NCBI GenBank assembly: GCA_017634975.1
Contig: JAGBMJ010000112.1
Coordinates: 1-64,000 of the forward strand
Reading direction: 5' to 3'
DNA: 64,000 bases
Source: Lachnospiraceae bacterium
GTDB lineage: Bacteria; Bacillota; Clostridia; Lachnospirales; Lachnospiraceae
Numbering within the stretch: the stretch's first letter is position 1; each line of letters starts with the position of its first letter. Positions 23,083-33,100 of the stretch are shown piece by piece. Under the pieces are notes generated by a model, which saw nothing but the letters and a program-made list of their open reading frames with translations, did no database searches and was not told the origin of the DNA. Both the position numbers and the translations under genes were made by a program.

Positions 23083-24624
23083 ATGCAAAACCATGTTTTG
23101 GATTATTTATATGAAACGGTAGAACGAGTACCGGATAAGATTGCATTTGCAGATGAGACGGAGGAGATGACCTTTCGCAGGCTTTATGATACGCTGCACT
23201 CGGTCGCGACCGGTCTGATGCAGGGAGGCTATTCCCACGAACCGGTCCTGGTCTTTATGGATAAAAGCGTCCGTACCATCGCTACGTTTTTCGGAGTGAT
23301 CGCATCCGGCTGCTTTTATGTGCCGATCGATGAAGAAATGCCGGCCGCCAGGATCCGGCTGATCCTGGAAAACTGCAAGCCGCGCCTGATGATCTGTGAT
23401 GAGACGACGATCGAGAAGGCGAAGACATTTGCAGGGGATACGAAGTGTGTGATGTACGAGGACATCATCCGTACACAGCCGGAATATGAGAAGATCCGGG
23501 AAATCTGCCGGAATGCGCTGGACATCGATCCGATCTATATCGTATTTACGTCCGGATCTACCGGAGTGCCCAAGGGCGTGGCAGCCTGCCACAGATCCGT
23601 GATCGATTATGTGGAGCAGCTCTCAGAGACGCTTGGTTTTTCGGAAGATACGGTATTCGGCAATCAGTCGCCGTTGTATTTTGATGCCTGTTTAAAGGAA
23701 CTTTATCCGACGATCAAATTCGGTGCGACCACCTATCTGGTGCCGAGACAGCTGTTCATGTTTCCGGCCAAACTGGTGGAATATCTCAACGAGAAGAAGA
23801 TCAATACGATCTGCTGGGTTGTTTCGGCATTGACAATGATCTCTGCCTATGGTACTTTTGAGCAGATTCGGCCGGAATTTCTGCGGACAGTCGCTTTTGG
23901 AAGTGAAGTGTTCCCGAAGAAGCAGTTTAAGCTGTGGCGGGAAGCCTTGCCGGAGGCACATTTCACCAATCTGTACGGGCCGACGGAGTGTACGGGGATG
24001 AGCTGCTACTTTCACGTGGAACGTTCCCTGGAAGAAGACGAGCCGATTCCGATCGGCAGGCCGTTTAAGAATACGCAGATCCTGCTGCTTACGGATGAGG
24101 GAAAGCCGGTGAGCGGAGATGAGCCCGGTGAGATCTGCATCCGCGGCACCTGCGTGACTCTGGGATATTACAACAATCCGGAAAAAACGAGGGAGGCTTT
24201 TGTGCAGAACCCGCTGCAGAGTGCCTATCCGGAACTGATCTACCGGACCGGGGATCTGGGACGCTACAATGAGCGGGGCGAGCTGGTATTTGTCTCCCGC
24301 AAGGATTATCAGATCAAGCATATGGGACACCGCATCGAGCTGGGCGAGATCGAGGCAAATGTAAACTCGGTAGACGGCGTGAAGTTGTGCGGCTGTATCT
24401 ATTATAAAGAAAAGGAACGGATCATATTGTATTATGTCGGTGATCCGGACAAGGCGGCACTGATGGCAGAACTTAAAGATATGCTGCCCAGATATATGCT
24501 GCCGAACCGCATTGAAAAGCTGGACGAGATGCCGTTTACCGCCAATGGCAAGATCAACCGTGTGCGGCTGAAAGAAATGTACGAAGAACTGCTGGCGGAT
24601 AAAAAAGAGCGGAGGAACCATTAA
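23083..24624 (+). CDS. DltA-like amino-acid adenylating enzyme
   Basis: A 513-residue AMP-forming ligase that activates an amino acid and loads it onto a carrier protein. Core motifs are visible: VFTSGSTGVPKGVAACHRS (P-loop), NLYGPTECTGMSCYF, YRTGDLGRYNERGELVF and the catalytic lysine in FTANGKINRVRLKEM. The closest functional model is DltA, which activates D-alanine for teichoic acid esterification, because a carrier protein and an MBOAT gene follow. The substrate cannot be read off with confidence. I prefer the ATG at 23083 over a GTG at 23074 because AGGTGA sits just upstream. Confidence 0.8.
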   Translation: MQNHVLDYLYETVERVPDKIAFADETEEMTFRRLYDTLHSVATGLMQGGYSHEPVLVFMDKSVRTIATFFGVIASGCFYVPIDEEMPAARIRLILENCKPRLMICDETTIEKAKTFAGDTKCVMYEDIIRTQPEYEKIREICRNALDIDPIYIVFTSGSTGVPKGVAACHRSVIDYVEQLSETLGFSEDTVFGNQSPLYFDACLKELYPTIKFGATTYLVPRQLFMFPAKLVEYLNEKKINTICWVVSALTMISAYGTFEQIRPEFLRTVAFGSEVFPKKQFKLWREALPEAHFTNLYGPTECTGMSCYFHVERSLEEDEPIPIGRPFKNTQILLLTDEGKPVSGDEPGEICIRGTCVTLGYYNNPEKTREAFVQNPLQSAYPELIYRTGDLGRYNERGELVFVSRKDYQIKHMGHRIELGEIEANVNSVDGVKLCGCIYYKEKERIILYYVGDPDKAALMAELKDMLPRYMLPNRIEKLDEMPFTANGKINRVRLKEMYEELLADKKERRNH

Positions 24625-24625
24625 A

Positions 24626-24865
24626 ATGGACGAGATCAGAGAAGTATTGCTGGAGGTGCTCAGTGAGCTGCATCCGGATGTGAATTTTGAGACGGAGGAT
24701 GGGCTGGTAGAACGCAAGATCATTGATTCGTTTGATATAGTAACGATCATCGCACGGATCGATGAGGAATTTGATGTGGCGATCCCGGCAGACAAGATCG
24801 TACCGGAGCATTTTAATTCAATGGAAGCACTGGCAAAACTGGTCAGTGAATTGCTGGACGAGTGA
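24626..24865 (+). CDS. Acyl/peptidyl carrier protein (DltC-like)
   Basis: A 79-residue carrier protein starting 1 base after the adenylating enzyme gene ends. The phosphopantetheine attachment serine is Ser35 in KIIDSFDIVTII, and the rest is the usual four-helix ACP pattern (IDEEFDVAIPADKIVPEHF). It should accept the amino acid activated by the upstream enzyme and hand it to the MBOAT protein. GGAGGAACC lies before the ATG. Confidence 0.9.
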   Translation: MDEIREVLLEVLSELHPDVNFETEDGLVERKIIDSFDIVTIIARIDEEFDVAIPADKIVPEHFNSMEALAKLVSELLDE

Positions 24866-24872
24866 TCGGATC

Positions 24873-26579
24873 ATGGGAATGACAGGCGCAGTAGTGCGGA
24901 CAAGAAGGGCAGAGAGAGCGGTTTCGCGAAAAAGGACGAACAAATGGAGGCGCATCCTGATCGTGGTGGGCATTCTTTTGGTATTGTCCATTTTCGGCGT
25001 GATACTGTGGAAAGCCTGTTTCGACCGGGTATACCGCCATTGCAGGGCGGAAGCGGGAGCGCAGATCACCGCGGCAGATTTTATGAAAAAGAACTATACC
25101 GGCATGATCATTGCCGATATGGGCAACCCGATCAATACGAGAGTACCGGGAGTATATCAGGTATATATCCAGTCCGGGCATTTTACCTATCATTCGGAGC
25201 TGGAGATCGTAGATACCGTGGCACCCATGGCGGAAACCGTGGATATCGTCTCTATTCCGGGGCAGGTACACACACCGGAGGAGTTTTTGAGAGGGATCAC
25301 GGATGAGACCGCGGTGGAAGTGCGTTTTGCGGCGCAGCCTCTGTTTGATACCGTGAGAGAAAGTGAAGTGTTTCTCCTGCTGACCGATGCCGGAGGCAAT
25401 GTGACGGAGCTGATGGCGCATATGAGTGTGGTACCGGTGCTGCAGGAGATGATCGCAGAAGCGGGCTGCGGTCTGCCGGATCCGGAGGTATTCTCCGTGA
25501 CGGAAGGACAGGAGATCCGTTATGCGACAGAGGAAGAGACAAGAGCATATCGGAATGCAAACGGTCTGACGGACGACCATCCTTTTCAGGATCTGGTCGG
25601 GGAATATACCGTATATCTTGAGACATACGGCGGAGTATATCCCTCAAAGCTTAAGATGATTGATACGACACCGCCGGAAGTGGTGACGCAGGATCTGCAG
25701 GTCTTTTTGGGGGATGAGCTGACGGCAGAGGATTTTATCTCGCTGGCGGCGGATGCGTCTCCGGTGAGCGGCAGTTTTGTGACAGCGCCGGATACGACAG
25801 CAGAAGGCGATTTTACCGCAGAGGCAGTCTATACCGATGCGGCAGGGAATAAGGTGCAGATGCCGGTATCCTACAGTGTGAAGGCGGATACGGAAGCACC
25901 GATGATCACCGGCGTACAGGATATGCGTGTGGTGATCGGGGACAGCGTGTCCTACAAGAGAAATGTGACGGTTACGGACAATCACGATGAGGACGTGGAA
26001 CTGGTGGTGGATTCGTCGGAAGTAAACCTTCAGGAACTCGGTTCCTATAATGTGGTCTACAGTGCGACCGACCGTGCGGGAAACCAGGCGACCCGGACGA
26101 TCAAGCTGACGGTAGCGATGCCTTCCCAGGTGACACAGGAAGCCGTGGACCTGCTGGCAGACCAGGTTTTGGAAAAGATCACCACCCCGGAAATGAGCGG
26201 TTATGAAAAAGCCGAAGCCATCTTTAAGTGGGTGCATTCGATGGGCTACATCGACAAGAGCAATCATGACGATCCGGTGCAGGCAGCTTATGACGGACTG
26301 TATAAGCGCAGCGGTGACTGCTATACCTATGCGATCACGTCACAGATCCTGCTGACCCATGCGGGGATCGACAACATCCTGATCGAGAAGATCCCGACCA
26401 GAAGACTGCATTTTTGGAATCTGATCAACCTCGGGGAAGGCTGGTATCATTTTGATGCCTGCAGACGTTCGGACGGGAAGAGTTTCTTCTACGTAAATGA
26501 TGAGACGCTGATGAAGTATTCCAATGCGCATTACAAGTCGCACAATTACGATCCGAGCCTTTATCCGGAGATACAGTAA
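24873..26579 (+). CDS. Membrane-anchored Ig-like/transglutaminase protein
   Basis: A 568-residue protein with a basic cytoplasmic start and one membrane helix (about residues 28-48). Its extracellular part has at least two HYR/Ig-like beta domains (for example YTVYLETYGGVYPSKLKMID, then VTVTDNHDEDVELVVDSSEV). The C-terminal transglutaminase-like domain has its catalytic triad visible: Cys483 in SGDCYTY, His513 in RRLHFWN and Asp528 in YHFDA. Such enzymes crosslink or cleave peptides at the cell surface. The start at 24873 follows the carrier protein by 7 bases; a longer frame overlaps that gene. It sits where a standard dlt operon would go straight to dltB. Confidence 0.85.
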   Translation: MGMTGAVVRTRRAERAVSRKRTNKWRRILIVVGILLVLSIFGVILWKACFDRVYRHCRAEAGAQITAADFMKKNYTGMIIADMGNPINTRVPGVYQVYIQSGHFTYHSELEIVDTVAPMAETVDIVSIPGQVHTPEEFLRGITDETAVEVRFAAQPLFDTVRESEVFLLLTDAGGNVTELMAHMSVVPVLQEMIAEAGCGLPDPEVFSVTEGQEIRYATEEETRAYRNANGLTDDHPFQDLVGEYTVYLETYGGVYPSKLKMIDTTPPEVVTQDLQVFLGDELTAEDFISLAADASPVSGSFVTAPDTTAEGDFTAEAVYTDAAGNKVQMPVSYSVKADTEAPMITGVQDMRVVIGDSVSYKRNVTVTDNHDEDVELVVDSSEVNLQELGSYNVVYSATDRAGNQATRTIKLTVAMPSQVTQEAVDLLADQVLEKITTPEMSGYEKAEAIFKWVHSMGYIDKSNHDDPVQAAYDGLYKRSGDCYTYAITSQILLTHAGIDNILIEKIPTRRLHFWNLINLGEGWYHFDACRRSDGKSFFYVNDETLMKYSNAHYKSHNYDPSLYPEIQ

Positions 26580-26587
26580 TACAAGCT

Positions 26588-28180
26588 ATGTTATTTACTT
26601 CTTATGCATTTATCGCCTTTCTGGCGATACTCATACTTCTCTATTATCTGGTGCCGAAGAAGTGGCAGTGGGCGCTGCTGCTTCTGGGCAGCTATGTTTT
26701 TTATTACTTCAGTGGCTGGACCAATCTGCTCTATCTGCTGGCAGCGACGGCAACGACCTATCTGACGGCGCTGGCGATCGGCAGACGGCAGGCGGCGGAA
26801 AAAACGTATCTTGCGGAGCACAAGGCGGAGATGTCCCGCGAAGAACGCAAAGAGTGGAAAGCAGCAGAAAAGACGAAACAGAGGAGACTGATGCTGCTCG
26901 GGATCTTATTGTCCATCGGGATGCTGGCAGTGGTCAAGTATACCAATTTTACGATCGCCAATATCAACGGCGTGCTTTCTTTCTTTCACAGCAGTAAGCA
27001 GCTTTCGTTTCTGGATATCATGCTTCCGATGGGGATTTCCTTTTATGTATTCCAGAGTGCGGGCTACCTGATCGATGTGTATCGGGGCAAAACGGAAGCG
27101 GAACGGAGCTTTTTGCGTTATGCACTGTTTGTATCCTTCTTCCCGCAGCTGGTACAGGGACCGATCAGCCGCTTTGATGATCTGGCGGAAGGCTTATACC
27201 GGGAGCACCCGTTTGATAAGAAGACGGTAGCCTTCGGACTGCAGCGTGTGCTGTGGGGCTACTTTAAGAAGATGGTGATTGCCGACCGGCTGCTCGGAGT
27301 GGTGACGACGATCATCGGGGATACGGAAACCTATTCGGGCGCATTTGTGTTTGCGGGAATGGTCTTCTATGCGGTGGAATTGTACTGTGACTTTACCGGC
27401 GGAATCGATATCACGATCGGTATTGCACAGACCCTGGGGATCCGGGTAAAAGAAAACTTTGACCGTCCGTATTTTTCGAAGAACCTAAAAGAATTCTGGA
27501 ACCGCTGGCATATCACCATGGGATCGTGGTTTACGGATTACATTTTTTATCCGGTATCCGTCAGCCGGTTTATGCTCAACACCAGCCGCTGGTCAAGGAA
27601 GCATCTCGGGGATGCGGTGGGCAAGCGTGTACCGGTGTATCTGTCCTGCTTTATCGTGTGGTTTGCGACCGGGATCTGGCATGGAGCAAGCTGGAACTTT
27701 ATCGTTTGGGGCCTTGGCAACTGCGTGGTACTGCTCATCTCGCAGGAGCTGGAGCCCTTTTACCGCTGGTTTCATGCGCATACCCGGGTGGAAGGCAGGC
27801 GATGGTGGGACTCCTTCCGTGTGGGGCGTACCCTTTTGATCGTGAGCACCCTGCGCCTGTTTGACTGTTACCGCAACGTGCCGCTGACGATCCGGATGTT
27901 TGGCAGTATGGTGAGTGCACGCAACTGGGGAGCATTGGTAAACGGCAGTCTGCTGGAACTGGGTCTGACCGTACAGGATTATATCGTGGTGACCGCCGGG
28001 ACGGTGCTGATCCTGATCGTGAGCCTGCTGCAGAGAAAAAAGAGTGTGCGGGAGCGGATCGCGGGATTGGCCTATCCGCTGCGTTTTGCGATCTGGTATG
28101 GTCTGTTTCTGATCGTGCTGGTATTTGGCGCGTATGGTATCGGCTTTGATGCATCGCAGTTTATCTATAATCAGTTTTAA
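26588..28180 (+). CDS. MBOAT O-acyltransferase, DltB/AlgI-like
   Basis: A 530-residue integral membrane acyltransferase with roughly ten or more membrane segments. It has the MBOAT landmarks MGISFYVFQSAGYLIDVYRG, YCDFTGGIDITIGIAQTLGI, FWNRWHITMGSWFTDYIFYP and the catalytic-His region TGIWHGASWNFIVWG. By analogy with DltB it would move the activated residue from the carrier protein across the membrane to a surface polymer; AlgI-type acetylation is the alternative. It follows the transglutaminase gene by 8 bases and precedes a DltD-like gene. Confidence 0.9.
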   Translation: MLFTSYAFIAFLAILILLYYLVPKKWQWALLLLGSYVFYYFSGWTNLLYLLAATATTYLTALAIGRRQAAEKTYLAEHKAEMSREERKEWKAAEKTKQRRLMLLGILLSIGMLAVVKYTNFTIANINGVLSFFHSSKQLSFLDIMLPMGISFYVFQSAGYLIDVYRGKTEAERSFLRYALFVSFFPQLVQGPISRFDDLAEGLYREHPFDKKTVAFGLQRVLWGYFKKMVIADRLLGVVTTIIGDTETYSGAFVFAGMVFYAVELYCDFTGGIDITIGIAQTLGIRVKENFDRPYFSKNLKEFWNRWHITMGSWFTDYIFYPVSVSRFMLNTSRWSRKHLGDAVGKRVPVYLSCFIVWFATGIWHGASWNFIVWGLGNCVVLLISQELEPFYRWFHAHTRVEGRRWWDSFRVGRTLLIVSTLRLFDCYRNVPLTIRMFGSMVSARNWGALVNGSLLELGLTVQDYIVVTAGTVLILIVSLLQRKKSVRERIAGLAYPLRFAIWYGLFLIVLVFGAYGIGFDASQFIYNQF

Positions 28181-28243
28181 GAAATGCGGCAAATCGTTGC
28201 CGTTCTAATACAGGTTCCGGTAACGGGGAAGTAAAAGACAGTA

Positions 28244-29308
28244 ATGAAAAAGAAGCGTTCGGTTAAAAATATCATAACGGTACTCCTGTCCGCCGTGCTC
28301 ATCGTGGCAGGCCTCTGGCTGCTGCAGCGTCTGCTGATGCCGAAGTACATGCGCGGCATTGTGGAGGGAGCGATGACGGCGGAGTTTTATCAGGAAACGA
28401 TGGATCACGATGTGGTCTTCGTAGGGGACTGTGAGCTGTATGAGAACATTTCCACAGTAGCGCTGTGGCGGGATTACGGCATCAACAGTTACATCCGCGG
28501 CAGCGCCCAGCAGCTGATCTGGCAGTCCTACTATTTAATGGAAGATACGCTGCGTTATGAGAAGCCGCAGGCCTTTGTCTTCAATGTATTGTCACTGAAA
28601 TACGATACGCCGCAGAAAGAGACCTATAACCGGATGACCCTGGATGGTATGCGCTGGTCACAGAGTAAGGTTGATGCGGTCAAAGCTTCGATGCTGCCGG
28701 AGGAGAGCTTTGTGGATTATGTCTTCCCGATCCTGCGCTATCATTCGCGCTGGCAGGAACTGGATGCCGACGACGTGAACTATCTCTTCAGACGGGATAA
28801 GGTAACGCACAGCGGCTATTATATGCGTGTGGATGTACGGCCGGCTGAGAATATTCCGGATCCCAGACCTTTGGGAGATTATGCATTCGGAGACAACGCC
28901 TGGCTGTATCTGGATAAGATGCGCATTCTGTGTGAGGAGAACGGAGTGCAGCTGATCCTGGTGAAGGCACCGAGCCTGATGCCGCACTGGTACGATGAGT
29001 GGGAAGCGCAGGTGGAAGCGTATGCGGAGAAATATGATCTGCCGTACTACAACTTTTTAGAGGAGCCGGAGCGTTACGGACTGGATTTTACGACAGATAC
29101 TTACGATGCAGGCCTGCATCTGAATCTGGCCGGCGCCGAAAAGCTGGCAGGATATTTCGGACGTATCTTATCGGAGGATTTTGCGGTACCGGACCGCAGG
29201 GGGGATGCGGCAGTGGCTGCGGTCTGGGAGGAGAAGGCAGCGGCTTACGATGCGGAACGTGCGCAGCAGGAAGCACGGCTGGCAGCAGGTCTTGCGGTGA
29301 AAGAGTAA
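28244..29308 (+). CDS. DltD/AlgX-like SGNH-fold protein with Cys nucleophile position
   Basis: A 354-residue protein with an N-terminal membrane helix (about residues 8-28) and an extracellular SGNH-like domain. Block I reads VVFVGDCELYENIS, where Cys63 takes the place of the usual Ser. The C-terminal Asp-His pair is in TYDAGLHLNLAG. SIRGS-type conservation is seen in YIRGSAQQLIWQSYYLMEDT. Its place after the MBOAT gene matches DltD, AlgJ or AlgX, which take part in the final transfer step. Whether the cysteine is catalytic is unknown. The last 40 residues are Ala/Glu-rich and helical. Confidence 0.75.
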   Translation: MKKKRSVKNIITVLLSAVLIVAGLWLLQRLLMPKYMRGIVEGAMTAEFYQETMDHDVVFVGDCELYENISTVALWRDYGINSYIRGSAQQLIWQSYYLMEDTLRYEKPQAFVFNVLSLKYDTPQKETYNRMTLDGMRWSQSKVDAVKASMLPEESFVDYVFPILRYHSRWQELDADDVNYLFRRDKVTHSGYYMRVDVRPAENIPDPRPLGDYAFGDNAWLYLDKMRILCEENGVQLILVKAPSLMPHWYDEWEAQVEAYAEKYDLPYYNFLEEPERYGLDFTTDTYDAGLHLNLAGAEKLAGYFGRILSEDFAVPDRRGDAAVAAVWEEKAAAYDAERAQQEARLAAGLAVKE

Positions 29309-29380
29309 GGTACTGCGGGGCAGGAGAAGGGAGTCTGCCAATCGCGGAAGCTATAATAACAGAAGGAGGAAGATAAAACG

Positions 29381-29977
29381 ATGAAAACAAAGATGAGTGT
29401 GGTGCTTGCAGCAGGCGTTCTGGCAATGAGCCTTGCGGCCTGCGGTGATGAGGTCAAGACGATCGGCGGTTCCGAGGGGAATGCTTCGGCGCCCACGGTC
29501 GCTCAGGCGGCGGAAACGGAAGCAGAGACGGGAAGCACGGATACGACGGCAGCGGCGGAACAGCCGGCAGCAGAAGGGTATGCATTTGAGATCTCCGGGG
29601 TGCGCCTGTATCCGGATATGGATGTGAGTACGGTGCTGGATTCTCTGGGAGAGTATTCCCATTATGAAGAGGAGAGCTGTGCGGCACAGGGAATGGCGCA
29701 TTTCTATACCTTCTCCGATTACGAGATCAACACATGGCCGGACGGTGACATCGACCGTATCTATTATATCCTGCTGAAAACGGACAATGTGAAGACTCCG
29801 GAAGGCGTAGATCTTTCCATGGATAAAGATAAGATCATCTCCGTCTATGGCGACGGATATCAGGAGGATGGTCACAAGCTCTTTTATTCCAAGGGCGGGA
29901 TGGAACTGGTATTCATCTTAAACGATGACGGTACCATTGCCTCGATCGAGTACGACTCGACCGCATTGGGCGAATAA
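29381..29977 (+). CDS. Lipoprotein of unknown function
   Basis: A 198-residue lipoprotein. A signal peptide ends in the lipobox LAAC (Cys21), followed by a low-complexity Thr/Ala/Glu linker and a compact C-terminal domain (residues 65-198) with alternating strands such as DIDRIYYILLKTDNVKTPEG and LSMDKDKIISVYGDGY. The domain resembles small bacterial proteins that pair a helix and strands, but I cannot name its family. AGAAGGAGG precedes the ATG. It is the last gene of the dlt-like cluster; no clear terminator separates it from the rpoB promoter. Confidence 0.75.
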   Translation: MKTKMSVVLAAGVLAMSLAACGDEVKTIGGSEGNASAPTVAQAAETEAETGSTDTTAAAEQPAAEGYAFEISGVRLYPDMDVSTVLDSLGEYSHYEEESCAAQGMAHFYTFSDYEINTWPDGDIDRIYYILLKTDNVKTPEGVDLSMDKDKIISVYGDGYQEDGHKLFYSKGGMELVFILNDDGTIASIEYDSTALGE

Positions 29978-29990
29978 AAAAAAGTTTTAG

Positions 29991-30019
29991 TTGACGAACT
30001 ATTGCAATAGTGTTATATT
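29991..30019 (+). promoter_or_regulatory. Promoter of rpoBC
   Basis: TTGACG (29991-29996), a 17-base spacer and TATATT (30014-30019), located 14 bases after the lipoprotein stop. Confidence 0.8.
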
Positions 30020-30037
30020 GGAAAATGCGTCATTATG

Positions 30038-30071
30038 GAAAAGTGGGGTTTTCCTGCACTTTTCGTCTTTT
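30038..30071 (+). terminator. Attenuator-like hairpin in the rpoB leader
   Basis: GAAAAGTG (30038-30045) pairs perfectly with CACTTTTC (30057-30064), followed by GTCTTTTTA. The expected start of transcription is about 12 bases upstream. Two flanking segments, AATGCGTCA (30024-) and TGACGCGTT (30081-), are also complementary and could form an alternative fold. Confidence 0.6.
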
Positions 30072-30134
30072 TATGCGTTTTGACGCGTTCTAACCGTCGT
30101 AACAATATCAATACGAATGGGAGTGGATGCCGGT

Positions 30135-33100
30135 ATGGAAAAAAACAGAATACGACCTGTCGTAAAGGGGAACAGCATGCGTATGAGCTATTCCAGAAGG
30201 AAAGAAGTTCTGGATATGCCCAACCTGATCGAGGTGCAGAAAGATTCCTACAAGTGGTTCCTGGATGAAGGACTTCGGGAAGCTTTCGATGACATTTCTC
30301 CGATCACGGATTACAGCGGCAAGCTGAAGATGGATTTCGTCAGCTTCAAGCTGGACAAGTCCGAGATCAAGCACACGATCAACGAGTGCAAGGAGCGCGA
30401 TCTGACTTATGAAGCTCCGCTGAAGGTAAAGGTACGTCTGCACAATCAGGAGAAGGATGAGTTCCATGAGCATGAGATCTACATGGGTAACTTCCCGCTG
30501 ATGACCGAAAACGGTACTTTCGTGATCAACGGTGCTGAGCGTGTTATCGTCAGCCAGCTGGTTCGTTCTCCGGGTGTTTACTATGACATCAAGAAGGATG
30601 AGAAAACAGGTAACCCCAACTTCTTTGCACAGGTGATTCCGAATAGAGGTGCGTGGCTGGAGTATGAGACCGATGATAAGGAAATCTTCTATGTACGTGT
30701 AGACCGTAACAGAAAGGTGCCTATCACCGTGTTTTTGCGTGCCATCGGTCTGGGAACCAATGAAGAGATCGTGAATTTCTTCGGCGATGAGCCCAAGATC
30801 ACCAAGTCCTTTGAGAAAGACAGCAGCAAGAGCTATGAAGAAGGCCTGAAGGAGCTGTACAACAAGGTACGTCCTGGTGAGCCGTTTACGATCGAGAGTG
30901 CAGAAGGTTATGTGACTGCTACGTTCTTTGATGCAAGACGTTATGATCTGGCCAAGGTAGGCCGCTTCAAGTTTAATAAGAAGCTTTCCTATATGAACCG
31001 TATCGTTGGCCGCGTGCTTGCGGAAGACGTACTGAATCCGTTTACCGGCGAGGCGATCGCTACCGCAGGTACCAAGGTGGATGCGGAACTGGCGAACACG
31101 ATCCAGAACTCCGCTGTGGAATATGTAATGATCCAGACGGAGGAGAAGAATGTAAAAGTTATCTCCAACCTGATGGTAGATATCGAAGAGTGGCTGGATG
31201 TGGATGCCAAAGAACTGGGCATCAACGAGAAGGTATACTGGCCGGTACTGAAGAAGCTGCTGCGCGAATATGGTGCAAAGCCGGATCGCATCCAGGCGGC
31301 GATCAAGGAGAATGTGCTGGATCTGATCCCGAAGCACATCACCAAGAGCGATATCCTGGCATCCATCAACTATGTGGTGACGCTGGAATACGGTATCGGA
31401 AGTCCGGATGATATCGACCATCTGGGCAATCGTCGTATCCGTGCGGTCGGTGAGCTGCTGCAGAACCAGTACCGTATCGGTCTGACACGTATGGAGCGTG
31501 TGGTACGCGAGCGTATGACCACACATGATGCACATGCAAGCGAGGACATCTCCCCGCAGAGTCTGATCAACATCAAGCCGGTACAGGCAGCCGTAAAGGA
31601 GTTCTTCGGATCCTCCCAGCTGTCCCAGTTTATGGATCAGAATAACCCGCTGGGCGAATTGACACACAAACGTCGTCTTTCCGCTTTGGGACCGGGCGGT
31701 CTTTCCAGAGACCGTGCAGGTTTCGAAGTTCGAGACGTACACTATACACATTACGGACGTATGTGCCCGATCGAGACCCCGGAAGGTCCGAACATCGGTC
31801 TGATCAACTCACTGGCATCCTATGCACGGATCAATGAGTATGGTTTCATCGAAGCACCGTATCGTAAGATCGACAAGACCGATCCGCAGAATCCGGTCGT
31901 TACGGATGAAGTCGTATATATGACTGCGGATGAAGAAGATAATTACCATGTAGCACAGGCAAACGAGAAGCTGGATGCACAGGGACATTTCGTAAGAAAT
32001 TCCGTTTCCGGCCGTTACCGGACAGAGACACAGGAATATCCGAAGACCATGTTCGATTACATGGATGTGTCTCCGAAGATGGTATTCTCTGTTGCTACGG
32101 CACTCATCCCGTTCCTGGAGAACGACGATGCAAACCGTGCGCTGATGGGATCCAACATGCAGCGTCAGGCAGTGCCTCTGCTCTTTACCGAAGCACCTGT
32201 GGTAGGAACCGGTATGGAGACCAAGGCAGCCGTTGACTCCGGCGTATGTGTTGTTGCAAAGAAAGCCGGAACGGTAGAGCAGGTATCCACCAAGATGATC
32301 CGCATCAAGACCGATGACGGTGAGAAGATGGATTATCCGCTGCAGAAGTTTGTGCGTTCCAACCAGTCGAACTGCTACAACCAGAGACCGATCGTATTTA
32401 CGGGAGATCATGTGGAAGCAGGACAGGTGATCGCAGATGGCCCTTCTACCTCTCAGGGTGAACTGGGACTCGGCAAGAACCCGCTGATCGGTTTTATGAC
32501 CTGGGAAGGCTATAACTACGAGGATGCCGTTCTTTTGAGCGAGCGTCTGGTGAAGGAAGATGTTTACACTTCCGTACATATTGAGGAACACGAGATCGAA
32601 GCACGTGATACAAAGCTGGGCGCGGAAGAGATCACACGCGATATTCCGGGCGTCGGCGAAGATGCACTGAAGGATCTGGACGATCGCGGTATCATCCGTG
32701 TCGGTGCAGAGGTACGTGCCGGAGATATCCTGGTAGGTAAGGTGACACCGAAGGGCGAGACCGATCTGACCGCAGAAGAAAGACTGCTTCGTGCAATCTT
32801 TGGTGAGAAGGCACGTGAAGTACGTGATACTTCCCTGAAGGTACCTCATGGTGAGTACGGTGTGGTTGTGGATGCAAAGGTATTCTCCCGTGCAGACGGT
32901 GATACCGAGCTTTCTCCGGGTGTAAACCAGAAGGTTCGTATCTATATCGCGCAGAAGAGAAAGATCTCCGTCGGTGATAAGATGGCAGGTCGTCACGGTA
33001 ACAAGGGTGTTGTTTCCCGCGTATTGCCGGTAGAGGATATGCCATATCTGCCGAACGGCCGGCCGCTGGATATCGTGCTGAATCCTTTGGGTGTGCCGTC

